NCBI GenBank assembly: GCA_038501195.1
Contig: JBBPUQ010000009.1
Span: forward strand, 124,001 to 188,000
Length of the DNA: 64,000 nucleotides
DNA from: Nemania diffusa
Taxonomy: Eukaryota > Ascomycota > Sordariomycetes > Xylariales > Xylariaceae
Direction of reading: 5' to 3'
Shown: positions 10,704-22,658 of the stretch, in pieces
How positions within the stretch are numbered: the first letter of the stretch is position 1
Layout: each line of letters starts with the position of its first letter
Translations under genes and position numbers: made by a program
Notes under the pieces: model-generated
Database searches by the model: none
Seen by the model: only the letters and a program-made list of their open reading frames with translations
What the model was told of the DNA's origin: nothing

Positions 10704-13700
10704 ATGGCAGGTTCTATCACTAAGGACGCAGTCGATGGACTAGAGATAGATATCTCAAACCAGGAAAATGTGTCTCAGCGTCCCGGGACTCTGGGACGAG
10801 GCAGCAAGCAACACGTTCGGCATCGAGCTTCCATCGCCTGCTTTTCATGTAGAGATCGCCGCATACGATGTGTAGTTCCTAAAGGGGGGTCAGGATGTGT
10901 ACAATGTAAGCGGTCCGGGACAGAGTGTGTGATAAGAATGGATGATGAGCGTCGTAGGTGAGGAAACCCTTTTTTTTCTTAGCTCTAACAAGTTAGTAAT
11001 GCTAATGATAGAGAGCAGGCCAATTTCCAAGGCATATGTATCATCACTATCCGCTCGGATTAGTATGCTAGAGAGCATGCTGCAAGAGAATGGTATAGCT
11101 ATTCCGCCGGCCACGCATCCGCCAATGACCAAACACGAAGTACATTCCGCGGGCTCTGGAGATGACATCCGAGTCTCGACTATTGACGCTCGGCGACGCT
11201 CCAAATCAGGCGCCAGCTCACCGATCCGCCACATATTATCGCCGCCATATTCTCATGAAGACTTCGCAATGTACGAGGGCCCTATGGAAGAACTTATTAA
11301 CACAGAGATGCTGCTACCGAAGGAGGAGAATTTTCGAAAAGAGCACTCCCCCTTTCGAGCTCTCGATCTTAAACGGGAAGATGTTATGCATCGGTTATTC
11401 TTCCCTAAGGGAGGTTTATCATGTGATCGACTTTCGAGCAAGTTGCGATTTTTTGGCCCAACAGCAAATTGTCATGTATACGCTGAGTCTCCTGATAGAT
11501 GCGTTTCGAGAGATTCACTTGAGAAAGTTCGCCGAGCAGAACGTATCATCAGATCACTCACCCCTAAAACACATGACTACCTAATGCAAAGTTTCTGGAA
11601 GTATCACAATAGCGTTCTGCAAGTTATTGACAGGGTTGCCTTTGAGGCAGACAGAGGATCCGAAAACCCCCGGCACTACTCACCTTTCCTACATATTATA
11701 ATATTAGCGATTGGCTGCCGATTCGCCAATAAAGACCGCTATGATATAGCGAGGATAAATCTTGGAAACCACGAAAGCACGATACACCGAGAAGCCAGGC
11801 ACATGCTCGAAACTGAACTAGAGGGGCCAATGGACATTGCCAGCGTGCAGGCGCTATTGCTTCTGGGAGATCTTGAGTGTGGGGTTGGCAGAGACTATAC
11901 AGGATGGATGTATGCTGGTAAGTGGCTGCAGCCCTACAAAGAGGCAGTCTCAGCAGTATGCTAACTTTCAGAACTATAGGCATGGCCAATCATCTAGCCT
12001 TTGATCTAGGTCTACATGTCGACTGTAGCAAAATTGGATTGCCCGAGCGAGAAACTGGCGTACGACGGAGAGTTATGAAAGCCTGTGTCCTATATGACAG
12101 GTACTGGGCACTGTTCCTTGGACGCCCAATAAGCCTCAAAAGCCGAGATGTTGCCTTAGACATATATAAAACAACTTCTTCTCCAATTTACTCATCCAAA
12201 CTGAGCACTGGCATGTCTCTAGATGAACAAACGACTGAACAAGAAATTCATGAGCAGCTTGTTGAGCTCATGGACTTGGCTAGTCGGATGGTTGAGAATC
12301 GAGATGAAATACTCATCCAAGGTACAGAACAGACGGCTTCGGATCTATTAGCACTTAACCAACAGCTTCGTGATTGGTACGGGCGACTTCCAAGCCATTT
12401 GAAATGGGGACCTGACAATATCAAAGCTGCTCCTTACAGTTACTTCCTCCTCCACGAGCAGTACCACGCCATCATTATCCTGTTACATCGCTCGCGGGAC
12501 GCACCCGGATCCTTGCCTAGCGACAGACCAGCGTTAGGCTCACCCTCGAGTCCTAAAAATACGTCGAAGCTGTCCGAGGCTTTGGAAAGCAGCGTATTCT
12601 ATACTGGGGATCAAGCAGTTGACTTACATAATGTAGAGTCTCTCATTACCAGCGACCGCACCGAGTCAGCGCGCACAGTGTGTACGCAAGCAGCCATCCA
12701 GTTCGCCCAAATTGTCTCTCAATCTAAGCAGAAGCACGACCTTAAGAAGAGAGGTTACACCAGCCTACAGCCGGCGGGAACAGCTTCCATCGCCTTGCTT
12801 GCCGCGATAGCGCACAGCGAGGGCGAAGCCGAGCGACGACTTTACATATCCTCTCTCGAGGTGGTGACAGAGGCTATACAAAGTATGAGCCGTTCGTACC
12901 AGCCTGCCGTAAGAATGGGAACCTTGATCCAGGCGGTTCTTGCCCAGCTGAACTCAGACACGCGCGACTCTCGACCCGGCGATGGAGATCCGCTCGAACA
13001 AGGCGTGAATGGGTGCAAGGATGATGGCATACCCCAATACAAAAATGCCGATATATTTTCCTTCGTTCCCGCACGCCAAAAGCCATGCGAAAGACGTCAA
13101 TCCCTCCAAACCCCAAAACGTCCTTGTCCCATTTCAACCCAGGTTGCTTCCGAATCCTCCAGGCCACTGCCCTCCTTCCACGTGCCGCCCAGCCCTGCTT
13201 ATACCCAAGTCTCTCTCGATCATCGTTTAAATTCCATGTCCGGTCCCTTCTCCACACTCTCAGGCTTACCAGACCCTTCTTTCTACCTTGATTCGCTCTA
13301 CAGCCCCGCTATAGGAGGTATGGACAGCATCTACGCTAGCCGGCACAACTCAGACAACTACCTCCGCGTCGCCCCCTCGGCCAAGGGCTGGGGTTTACAT
13401 AGCCTGCACGCGGCAAGCCAGCCGACACAGGACTTCGACACGCACATGACAGACTGGCTGGGCGAGTCCACGAACCTCGCCGGTGCAACAACACTTCACG
13501 CACCGCCCAGGTTCGACAGTCCCAGCGCGGTGCTAAGCTCCGGCCTCAGCTCCGATCTGGGGGGCAAGACCCTCCCCGGGTGCAAGCGCGAGGACACGGG
13601 GAGTCTCGTGTGGGTGAATAACGAGGGCGGTCTTGACGCGCTCACCCCCGCGAGCCCCAAGAGTGGCATGCAAAGATCGGAAAAAACAGAACAAACCCAT

Positions 13701-13760
13701 AAGGGCAGCAATCTTCCCACTCCACATCCTAATCACGAACTCGACTATCTGACCTTGTAA
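10704..13760 (+). CDS. Zn2Cys6 fungal-specific transcription factor
   Basis: Three exons (10704-10957, 11019-11917, 11980-13760) give 977 residues; both introns are GT-AG and about 60 nt. The zinc cluster is complete: Cys46, Cys49, Cys56, Cys65, Cys68 and Cys75 in the C-x2-C-x6-C-x8-C-x2-C-x6-C pattern, with a basic RDRRIR segment. It is followed by a linker and a short leucine-rich dimerisation helix (AYVSSLSARISMLESML). The middle region has the fungal_trans signature (GWMYAGMANHLAFDLGLH), and the C-terminal 300 residues are Ser/Pro-rich and probably activating. ATG 10704 is chosen because the longer upstream frame has no ATG. Acts in the nucleus as a DNA-binding regulator, target unknown. 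Neighbouring SDR, transferase and P450 genes are candidates for its targets only by position. Confidence 0.9.
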
Positions 13761-14212
13761 TGTCTATTTTTTTTCTTGAGTTTCAAGGAATTGGGCGTAT
13801 GGGATGAAGGGGGGATGGCAAATAGGGCGACGGCAAAACAAAGGCTGGTAATTACATTCACTTGGTGCGTGTGTAACTGGGACGGCAGGCAGTAAGAAGG
13901 AGGGAAGGTATGAAATGAGTAATGAGATATCACTTCGTTCATTCTGCGCTTTAAATAACCCTGGAGTATCTATTTTAATCGCTTTAGACTTTTTGGGGTT
14001 ATCTAAAGGGGTAAAAGTGTGCGCCTGGCATCATCGTAATTAAAAGGAGTCTTAATGAATATGCATAATATATTAACGCTCTAATACTTGCATACTACTT
14101 CGTTACTTGAACTGTGCTTATAAGATGGTACGAACTGCAATTTCCTTTTGATTACGCCCGACGAAGGTAGCCGTGTAATTTTCCACTCAGCTATTCACAA
14201 CCTCCAGCCCCT
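13761..14212. other. Convergent intergenic spacer
   Basis: Holds the 3' ends of the regulator (+) and the SDR-like gene (-). AT-rich, with no recognised gene or repeat. Confidence 0.6.
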
Positions 14213-15093
14213 TCAGGGGTAGTACGGTTCACCCTCAATACAATCCACCCCCTCATCAACACACCTCTTAACCGCCTTCTCAGGCTCCTCGTCCCCATCC
14301 AGCATATCCAACCAGCAGGACTTAGTCCCAGGATTCTCCAGCAGCAAAGCCGTAAGCAGCGCAACCGACGCACGGCTCGACGTCCCGCTCGGCACAGGCG
14401 TCCTGCCGAGCGCGACCGTCCCAGCCGGCTCCGTAGTCAGCAGGCCCGGGCGCAGGCAGACGGCCGCGAAGCCAGCAGGCCGCTTCTTGCTCTCCTCGTA
14501 GAGCACCTGGTCGGCGGCGACTTTGGCCTCGTAGTACCGCGCCATGCGCTGCAGCTTGACCTCTTTCTCCTCGCGCCACGCCGCGTCGCTCCACCAGGCC
14601 GGCTTCGCGCGCCGCGACGTGATGAAGGAGATCATGACGAACCTGGTCACGGACGGCGTCGCGACAGACGCGCGGATGAAGTGACACGCCGCGTCGCGGT
14701 CGATGGCAAAGGTCTACGACAGGGGCGCGCAGCGTCAGTTCCTCGGGTACTCTCACTCGCTCAGGGCCAGATGGGTACCCTCGGCATGTGTGTGGGGTAA
14801 CCTACCCGCTCAGGGGCGCCCTTCCCGCCGGCGCCGGCGCTCCAGACAACGTAGTCGGGCGCAACTTCGTCGATGATGCTCTTGGCCTGCTCGTCGCTCT
14901 TGACGTCTTCGAGGCTGCGCACGAGCACGTTCAGCTTGCCGCCCTGGTTCTCGCCGAGCTTCTGCAGGTTGGCGGTCTGGTCGGGGTTGCGGATGACGCT
15001 CGTCACGGTCCAGGACCGCTGGAGGAGCAGGGGTGTCATGAGCTGGGCGACTTTGCCGCTGCCGCCGAGGAGGAGGACGTGGTGTGCCGCCAT
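14213..15093 (-). CDS. NAD(P)-binding Rossmann (SDR/NmrA-like) protein
   Basis: Two exons (14806-15093 and 14213-14713) separated by a 92-nt GT-AG intron encode 262 residues. The N-terminus VLLLGGSGKVAQ is the glycine-rich dinucleotide-binding loop, followed by a second strand with VIRNPDQ, as in atypical SDR proteins of the NAD(P)H-binding family (PF13460). Later blocks APDYVVWSAG, TFAIDRDAACHF and VTRFVMISFI, then RYYEAKVAAD containing the Tyr-x3-Lys pair, agree with that family. AAVCLRPGLLT is the usual segment after the active site. Length is normal. Likely a cytosolic oxidoreductase or redox sensor; substrate unknown. Codon use is strongly GC-rich compared with the flanking DNA. Confidence 0.85.
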
Positions 15094-15531
15094 TGCTGCT
15101 CTTTATTGTATATATATAGTATTTAATGAATAGAGAGCTTTAGGCTTCGTTTGTTGTATGCCAGCTTGAGGCAGATGTCGATATATTCACTCGCTACTAT
15201 ATACTAGAATCGATCTTAGATGCATGTGGAAGAGCTCGGAGTGTCGGAGTGGCATAAGACATACATGCATCGTAATTACGTCACAATAAAGCCAAGAAGC
15301 GAAGAATGCGGGGAATGAGATGTCTCACCAAATCCGATGATGGTAGCACTCGCTGCTGAGCTCATGCCGTTTTCATATTGCAGTCTGTTGTTATACGTGT
15401 CACAAAAACAATGTCACGAACCCCTAGGTAATCAGTCGAGACGACCACTTGAGTAGTAATCGCGTACGATTGCTGGACGCATACATATTTTACAAGAATT
15501 ATGATTAAATTACAACTGCGGCTCGGTGCGA
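15094..15531. other. Intergenic region, SDR promoter and transferase 3' flank
   Basis: Both neighbouring genes are on the minus strand. The segment contains the upstream region of the SDR-like gene and the 3' flank of the gamma-glutamyltransferase. No feature recognised. Confidence 0.6.
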
Positions 15532-17295
15532 TTAGATCGCGTAACCGCCAGAATTATGCTGTCTCGGCTCCCCAGCGGCCTCGAACGTGCCATTGGGCAA
15601 CAATCGCAAGCCCTGCGCGGTGCTCTGGCCGGGGGCCACCCACGTCACGTTGTGGCCCAGCGTCTCCATGAACGCCACGGTGGAATTGTCGTATGCGTAT
15701 TCGAACGAGACCTGGTTCGGGCTCAGCTGGTCGTGCAGTCGGGGCTGCGCGAGGGCTTGGGGCACCGTCTGGTTCTGGTCCAGGACGTGGTGGATGTTCT
15801 GGATCGTCGCCGTGATGATGCGGCTGCCTCCCGCGGCGCCGATGACGAAGTAGAGCGTGCCGTCCGGGTTCTCGACGATGACCGGCGAGATCGAGGACAG
15901 CGGGCGCTTCCCCGGGCGGATGTAGTTGGCTGGGGACGGGATGTAGCCGAAAGCATTGCTCGAGCCGGGAATGGAGAAGTCGTTCATCTCGTCGTTCATG
16001 ATCACGCCCGTCTCGGGGACCAGGAGTTGCGACCCGAATAGCAGGTTGACCGTGGTCGTAACGCTGACGGCCAGACCACTCTTGTCGGCGGCGACGATGT
16101 GGCTGGTTCCCGGCGTTGGCAGACTCTCGAAGCCCGCAGGGTTGTAGGCGGACACGTTTAACGTGTGGAAATCAGAGATCTTAGATCGGATCTCAGCAGC
16201 AGTGGCAGAGCTGAGCATCGACTCCTGATATGCGTCGAGGCCATCGACAAAGAGGGGGTCGCCAAGCTCCGTGCGTTGGCCGTATGCAAACCGGATGGCT
16301 TCGTCCAGACGGTGGGTAGTCAGGTTGATCGCAGCAGGATCACCAAACTCATCGAAGCCATTGATGATATTCAATGCACTCAGCGCAACCACGCCACCCG
16401 AAGGAGCGCTGGTGGCCGTAAGCTTATAGCCCCGGTAGTTGATCACGGACGGCTTCCTGATCGCCACGGTATAGTTCTTCAGGTCCTCCAAAGTCATCGT
16501 TCCGTTCTCCTTAGTGAGTGCGGCAATCGTGGCTTCGGCGATAGGGCCGGTGTAGAAGGCGTCGGGGCCCTTGTGCGCGATAGTCTCTAGAGTGTCTGCG
16601 TAGCGCTTGCGCGTTATGGTCTCGCCGAGCTTCACACGGTACCCGTTCGGCGCGAAATCAATGGCCCAGTTCGGGTCGTCGGTCAGGAAGTTTCCGTTCG
16701 GTGTGACGGTGTCCATGTAATGGACCAGATCTTCTGTCACGGTGAACCCATAACGGGCGACCTTAACAGCCGGCAGAACGAGTTGCTTCCAAGGCAGAGA
16801 GCCATAGTTCTTGTGGAGATGCTCCAGCCCCCTCAATTCACCGGGAACACCACTATCATCGTGTAAGTAAGCTCAGAGATCACAGTCGCGCCATCGACGG
16901 CGAATGGGGTAGATCTCGTACCTGGCCAGTCCACCGTACAAGCTGGCATCCGTATTGTTGTTGTACATGTCTTGAAATGCGGCGGCGGGTGCCGTCTCAC
17001 GGAAATCGATGAACTCGTACTGGCCATCCTTTCCTCGCACCAGCATGAAGCCACCCCCAGCAATGCCGCTGTGGTACATGCCAATCACACCGATGCAGAA
17101 CTGGGTAGCTACGAGGGCATCAGCAGCATTTCCGCCCTTCTTGAGCGTGTCGATGCCGATCTCAGAGCAGACCGAGCTCTCGGACGCAACGGCGCCCAGC
17201 TTCGGGTCCTGGCTGGGGCATGGCTTAGCGAACCCTGGCTGGGCGAGCCAGCCCAGGTGCAGAACTGCCGTAGCCAATTGAGTGAAAGACGGCAT
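15532..17295 (-). CDS. Secreted gamma-glutamyltransferase (glutathione hydrolase)
   Basis: Two exons (16922-17295 and 15532-16852), joined across a 69-nt GT-AG intron, encode 564 residues, the usual length for the family. A signal peptide (about residues 1-23, ending LAQPGFA) leads into ASESSVCSEIGIDTLKKGGNAADA, a family hallmark, and HSGIAGGGFM. The autoprocessing and catalytic Thr374 lies in GTSHIV, which begins the small subunit. PETGVIMNDEMNDFSIPG and RPLSSISPVIV form the gamma-glutamyl pocket, and the nucleophile-supporting GAAGGSRI is intact. It cleaves the gamma-glutamyl bond of glutathione or its conjugates outside the cell or in the secretory path. ATG 17293-17295 is chosen because the longer frame begins with a non-ATG codon. 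Next to a P450 and an SDR, a role in trimming glutathione conjugates is possible but inferred. Confidence 0.93.
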
Positions 17296-19020
17296 TGCGA
17301 CGTTCGATTGGAGCAATCGAAAAGGTATTCACAAGCTCAAGCTGCTGCTGCTACTGCTTCCTGATGATGCTCGTCGTTTACCTGGCACCGGTTGCTCCGG
17401 AATTGAACCACCACACAGCAAAGCCTCGAGAGGGGTGAGGAGAAGTAGGGTGACATGAATTTCGATGCTCAGGGCCTCATCGCGTCTTATTTGTTCGGTA
17501 CCAACGCGCGTCGATGAGGTTACATCTGTCAGCGACTAGAAAGCTTGATGGCGACATGGGGGCTAGTCCAGGGTCACGATCCTTATCTCGTCATCAACCT
17601 CACTTGATACGGCCAAAGATACCGCAATTTTGATATTGGCTTATTGGAGATGGGTCTACATGGCATGTGTGTATGCATGTACATACATATAAGCCTGCAG
17701 CATATCAGCCAGGATATCCCGTCGACCAGTAACGTCAGGCCTCCTAGGTACGCTGAAAATGTATGTATGTATTCTGTACGGCGTACGTATTATGTACGAC
17801 GTTAGTCTAGGTAGGGCACCGATTGCATCATTATCGGAATCCGAGAGTAATATTCCAGCTAGCAGAGTGGGATCGTCGGCCTTCCTTTTCTAGAATCGGT
17901 GAGCTGGGCTAACCTCGCACTACGGCAATTCTTTTATACTAGACAGCAAGATCCTTTCACACTGTAAGGAGACGGATCTGGTTAATACTTACCCAAGCTT
18001 TCTGTATGTATTGTCGGTACATAATTCAGTGTAAGGGGCTAGATATCATGCACGGAGCCTCGAATACTTTCGCGCAAGTACATAGCGAGCGCTACCGAAC
18101 TATCTACCTACCTCAGCTTCTGCTTACATATGTAACTCCAACGCAAATTATGCGAATTCCGACCCACGGAGAACTCCGGCTTTTATCCACTCATCGGTCC
18201 GTCATCGTGGTCGATCAATCTCAAAAGCTTGACATAAACAAAGAGCAGTGAATGCGCTAGGCACTATGATAAGGCCATACACCACCCATTTTCAAGATTC
18301 GTGGTGAAATACTTATTAGAAAGTTTTTGAATTCTAGAAGTAGAACCCCATGATAAGAATCTCGATAGGTGCCTAACCAGAAGAGTCTAAAACTATGTAT
18401 ACAAGGTCAGACTACTAACTTTAGGTAGTTAGATTGGTACCGGCATCTCCGCGATCCAATGCCTACCTATCTACACTAAACCCGGCAGAACAACAGCACA
18501 ATATTGGCGCGAGGACGGTTGTATTCACAGTGACTATCACTAATTTTGAAACATGGTTACAGCAGTATACTGAGCACCTAAACATCATATATTTAGGATC
18601 GTTTCTAAATGTAGCCCGTGATCAAGCTGGAAAATCTTTACAAATTTAAATAATCACAGGAACACAAGGCGGTTACATGGGGGTAGCGATGATGGTCTCG
18701 AACAACCAGTCTCAAACAGAAGCGTATTGTATAAGCAGCCGTAAGCGTTTCTAGTACGTAAGAATTCGATTCCTTGATTATAAAGAAAGTATTTCAAATA
18801 TCCAGTTATCACGGTGATTATTTTCAACGAATTCATTTTCATGTTGAAGACTAAATGACAGTTCTAAAGTTTGAATATACACCCCCCCGCGCGAATGAAG
18901 AAAGTACATGTCTAGATAAATTCACTTTGCACGTAAAAACAACTGTTATTTGAAGTATCACACAGTTAACGAATGAATATCTGCTTACGTAAGATCCTAA
19001 TCGATCCACGCTCGGCGATC
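17296..19020. other. Intergenic region between transferase and P450 genes
   Basis: About 1.7 kb upstream of the gamma-glutamyltransferase and downstream of the CYP505 gene. It has GTATGTATGTAT-like microsatellite words near 17760 and several TACCTACCT motifs. Open frames here are short and unconvincing. Confidence 0.55.
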
Positions 19021-22000
19021 TCAATCAAACACATCGCTCACGTATCTCACCTCCCGAATACCCTCGAGCCACGCCTGCGCGTCCTGCTCGCTCTTATCGG
19101 GAAACGCCTCCCTCCAAATGCGCTTAGCGACCTCGTTCGTGCTCTTGGCCAACTTACTCGCGGAGCCGCACACGAAGATCTTGGCGCCCCGCCTGAACAA
19201 GTCCCGGATCTCCTCCCTCTCCTCCCACATGCGCTCGTGCGTATACTTGTGCTTGTGCGCCCCCTCAGTCGCAGGGGGGCCGCGCCGCGAGAACGCAGCG
19301 CGCACCTGCACGACGCCCTGCGCCTCCCAGGCGCGCAGCTCGCCGGCGTACAAGAAGTCGAGCTCGTAGTCGCGGCAGCCGAAGTACAGCAAAGCGGGAC
19401 CGAGGGTGGCAGCTTTGTTCGTCGCGGCGACGCAGGCCCGCTGCTGCACGAAGCCGCGCATGGGCGCGAGCCCCGTGCCCGCGGCGACCATGATGATCGG
19501 CATCGCCGGGTCCGGCGGCAGGTGGAAGCCCGCGTGCGACCGCCGCACGGCGCACCGGATGCGCGACCCCGTGCCGTGCGCGGCGAGGTACGTCGACGCG
19601 ACGCCGTTGAACGTACGCCCGCCACCGCTGCGCGCGGCCGCAGAGTGCACGTCGTAGGTGATAGTAGCGACCACGGGCTGCTCAGGGGACGTCGTGAGCG
19701 GCGAGGACGAGATCGAGTACTGCCGCGGCGTCAGCGGGCGCAGCATGTCGAGGTAGGCGGCGAAGGAGAGGGCCGCGCTCGGGTGGTCCTCGAGGAGGTC
19801 GAGGACCGACATGCGCTTGTCGAGGACCTCTGCCTTGAACGTGGCGGCGGAGGCGATCAGGGCTTGGAGCTTGCGCTCGTCGTCGCCTTCGGCTGTCTTT
19901 GCGATTGCCTCGACCTGGCGCTTGGAAGCGGGTGTGCCTAGCTCTACGCGCGCACCGAGGATCTCGATGACTGTACTCGGGCCCCCGCTTGTCTGCGGCT
20001 GCATGTCAGCTTCGTGTGTGTCTAAGGGGGGGTAAGTCGCAGAGGTTGGTCACGTACTAGGAATGCCTTGCTCGTGCCCTTGACGGTTACGATATCGTCC
20101 AAGTTCAGCCCGAACCGTGAAGCTGCACGCCGAATCAGGTCTACCGGGTTCGTAGGGAGAACAACTAGGTAATCTAGCACACAGATTTATCAGCTCAGCT
20201 TAGACAAACTTGAGTCCTCTCGTACTTACCTCCAGGCTCATACGTCACGTCTGCGGGCAGTTCAATCTCCATATGTCTCTTCGCAGATCCCACTTCTGCC
20301 CCGGCGATCTGCCTGTTCTCCTTGACGAGGCCCGTGGAAATCTGGCCCCCGGCGAGCATGTCGACCGCCTCGGGCTTCTCGACCGTCACCTCCAGCTCGG
20401 GCGCCGCGGCGGCAGCGTCGTGCGACTTGCCGCTGAAGAAGGCGAGCAGCTCGTCCCGCCAGTCTTCCCAGGGGCCGTTGAGGTCCGCCTTCATGTCCAC
20501 GAGCGCGGTCGGGATGATGCGCTTCGCGCCGAGCTTGGGCAGCGCGTCGTCGACCAGCTTAGGGATGCGGTGGAACGTGCTCGCCCACTCGCTATTCCCC
20601 GAGCCGAACACGGCGTACGGCACGTCTTTGAGACTGCCGGGTTGGCCGGCCTCGAGCCACGCTACGAACTTCCGCGCATTGTCTGCGGGCTTGCCCTCGT
20701 ATGACGGGGTGATGATGGCTACGGGGACATCCTTCGACAGTTGCTCTGTCCCTTCGTCCATCGTTTTCACCATGGGGTTGAAGCCCCGGTCTCTCGCCAC
20801 CGTCTCCAAGTCCTCAGCGAAATACTTACAGGTGCCTGCGTTGGAACCGTAGAGTATGAGCAACGGTTGACCAGCTCCGCTCTTTTCGAGGGGTTTATGA
20901 GCGGTCTCGTGCGCGCCAGCTTTGTCGTCAGGTGCTTGTAAGCCGCCTGGGATTCCCACCATGCTGTTTTTTCCCGGTCTGCGGGTAGCTCGCATCTTAA
21001 ACCCATCAGGTTTAACGGTCAACGTCGCCTTCATGCCTGTAGATCATCTTTAGCATAACAGTGGCATAGAGAGGTTGGTGTCACTGACGCAAGTCGTAGC
21101 TCGGATCAACCATCGTAAATTGGAAACGCTGTAAAAGCATGGTCGTCGCCATGATCATCTCCTGCTCGGCAAAGAAACGGCCGATGCATCCTCTGGCGCC
21201 GTTTCCGAAAGGCTTCCAGGCATTCGGAGGCAAATTCTCGAATCGTCCATCCATAAGCCTTTCCGGGCGGAAAATATCTGCGTCATCTCCCCAAACACGG
21301 CGGTCGTGGTGCAGCCCTTGGACATTGCAAGTTATCACGTCAGTAGTGGTGACGCGGTATTTCCCGCCGATTACTGTGTTTTTGAGAGGTTTTACGTTAA
21401 GTACACCGATGGGACCCTGGACTCTCATCGTCTCTCGAACGGAGGCTTCGATAAACTTGAGCTGAGATAGGTGTTCCGGCTTCAATATACCATCACCAAC
21501 GACCCGGTCAACTTCCTGTTGAGCTTTGTGATAGTTCTCTGGGTTCTTAAGTAAGTAATAAAAGAGGAATGACATGGTGCCGCTAGTGGTTTCGTGCCCA
21601 GCAACCTGCGCGTGAGTGAAATGATGTTAATTTTTCTTTTTTTTTTCCTACATTGATATTCTGAAATCGAGAACATGTTGATAACTTACCAAGAGTGTGA
21701 CCATGTTGAACCGGATGCTTTCGTCTGAAAGTTTCTCCCCTGTCAGAGGGTCGCTAACATTCAGCATGGTGTTCAGTATATCTCGCGCCTCAGGCTTCGG
21801 GTTCCGCTTGCGCTCAGCAACAAGCTCGTCGCAGAGGTCCCACATCGCGTGGACATTGTTCATCAATTCTTCCGCCGATTTAACACGCACATAGTTCTCG
21901 ATCGCAGTGCGGTTGGCTCGCTTTCCCGCTTCGATCAGAGCGGCAGACATCTGCTGCGCAAATGGATGGATCTGGTCCCGGTAAAAGCTATTGAAGCGGT

Positions 22001-22658
22001 ATCCGAAGCCGCATATTCCGATCATATCAAATGCCATCCTGTATTAAGGTGTTAGTAGAGACATGTTTCTGTGTGTCTCACCAGAGCCACTTATCGTGAA
22101 GTCGTCAGAAGGGTTGATCTCGTGTTCGGGTCCCATTCTGTCGAACTTGAGGACTACCTGGGATATCAGGTCCTGCATTTCGGGGAACATCTTTCGGATT
22201 GCCAATGGGCCAAATATGGGCATCAAGACACGATGGGCTTTGCCCCAATTCTATAGAGCGATCAGGGAGGTGCTCACTTGGTACCTATGTCAGGTGTTGG
22301 GGATATTTACCTCTTCGCTTCCATAGGCGGAGAACAGGCCATCGCCAAGCAAAACTCTTAGCTCTTTAAGGGGTCCGGTTGTACTCTTCTCAAAACGAGA
22401 TTCGTTCATAACTTCATTTACGAGCTCCCAAGATGAGATAACGATTGTCTGTCTCGTGATAAGGTCGAGCTTGAAGATGTCGCCGTAGATGGGCGCAAGA
22501 CGCCAGAACGAAGAGACAGGAAAAGCCGGGTTCATCTCCGGTAGGTTTCTAGTGAACCAGTGGGTGGGAGGTTGTGGAATAGGCACAATAGCATTCTCGT
22601 CGGTGGTGTGCGGTTGCTGCGCCGCAGCCTGGTCGCCTGGCTTGTAAGGGCATTCCAT
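19021..22658 (-). CDS. CYP505-type fused cytochrome P450:NADPH-P450 reductase, one splice donor apparently damaged
   Basis: Seven exons: 22311-22658, about 22094-22250, 21690-22038, 21089-21605, 20230-21036, 20058-20173 and 19021-19998. They code for about 1,090 residues, the size of P450foxy-like fatty-acid hydroxylases. The P450 half has the oxygen-binding AGHETTS, ExxR in EASVRETMR, RPERL and the haem loop FGNGARGCIGRFF. The reductase half has the FMN domain (LLILYGSNAGTCKYFAEDL, FGSGNSEWASTFHRIPKL), the FAD motif RQYSISSSP and the NADPH loop AGTGLAPMRGF. Five introns are GT-AG; one uses the acceptor after 19999. The exon 2/3 junction (about 22039-22093) has an acceptor and branch site but no in-frame GT donor: the sequence reads ACGATAAGT where a (G)GTAAGT is expected. 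It therefore may be non-functional, or the base call may be wrong. Expected role: subterminal fatty-acid hydroxylation at the endoplasmic reticulum or in the cytosol. Confidence 0.88.

Noticed and set aside
18973..19941. Long plus-strand open frame of 322 codons
   Set aside because: Antisense to the GC-rich last exon of the CYP505 reductase domain; low-complexity Arg/Val/Gly peptide with no domain.
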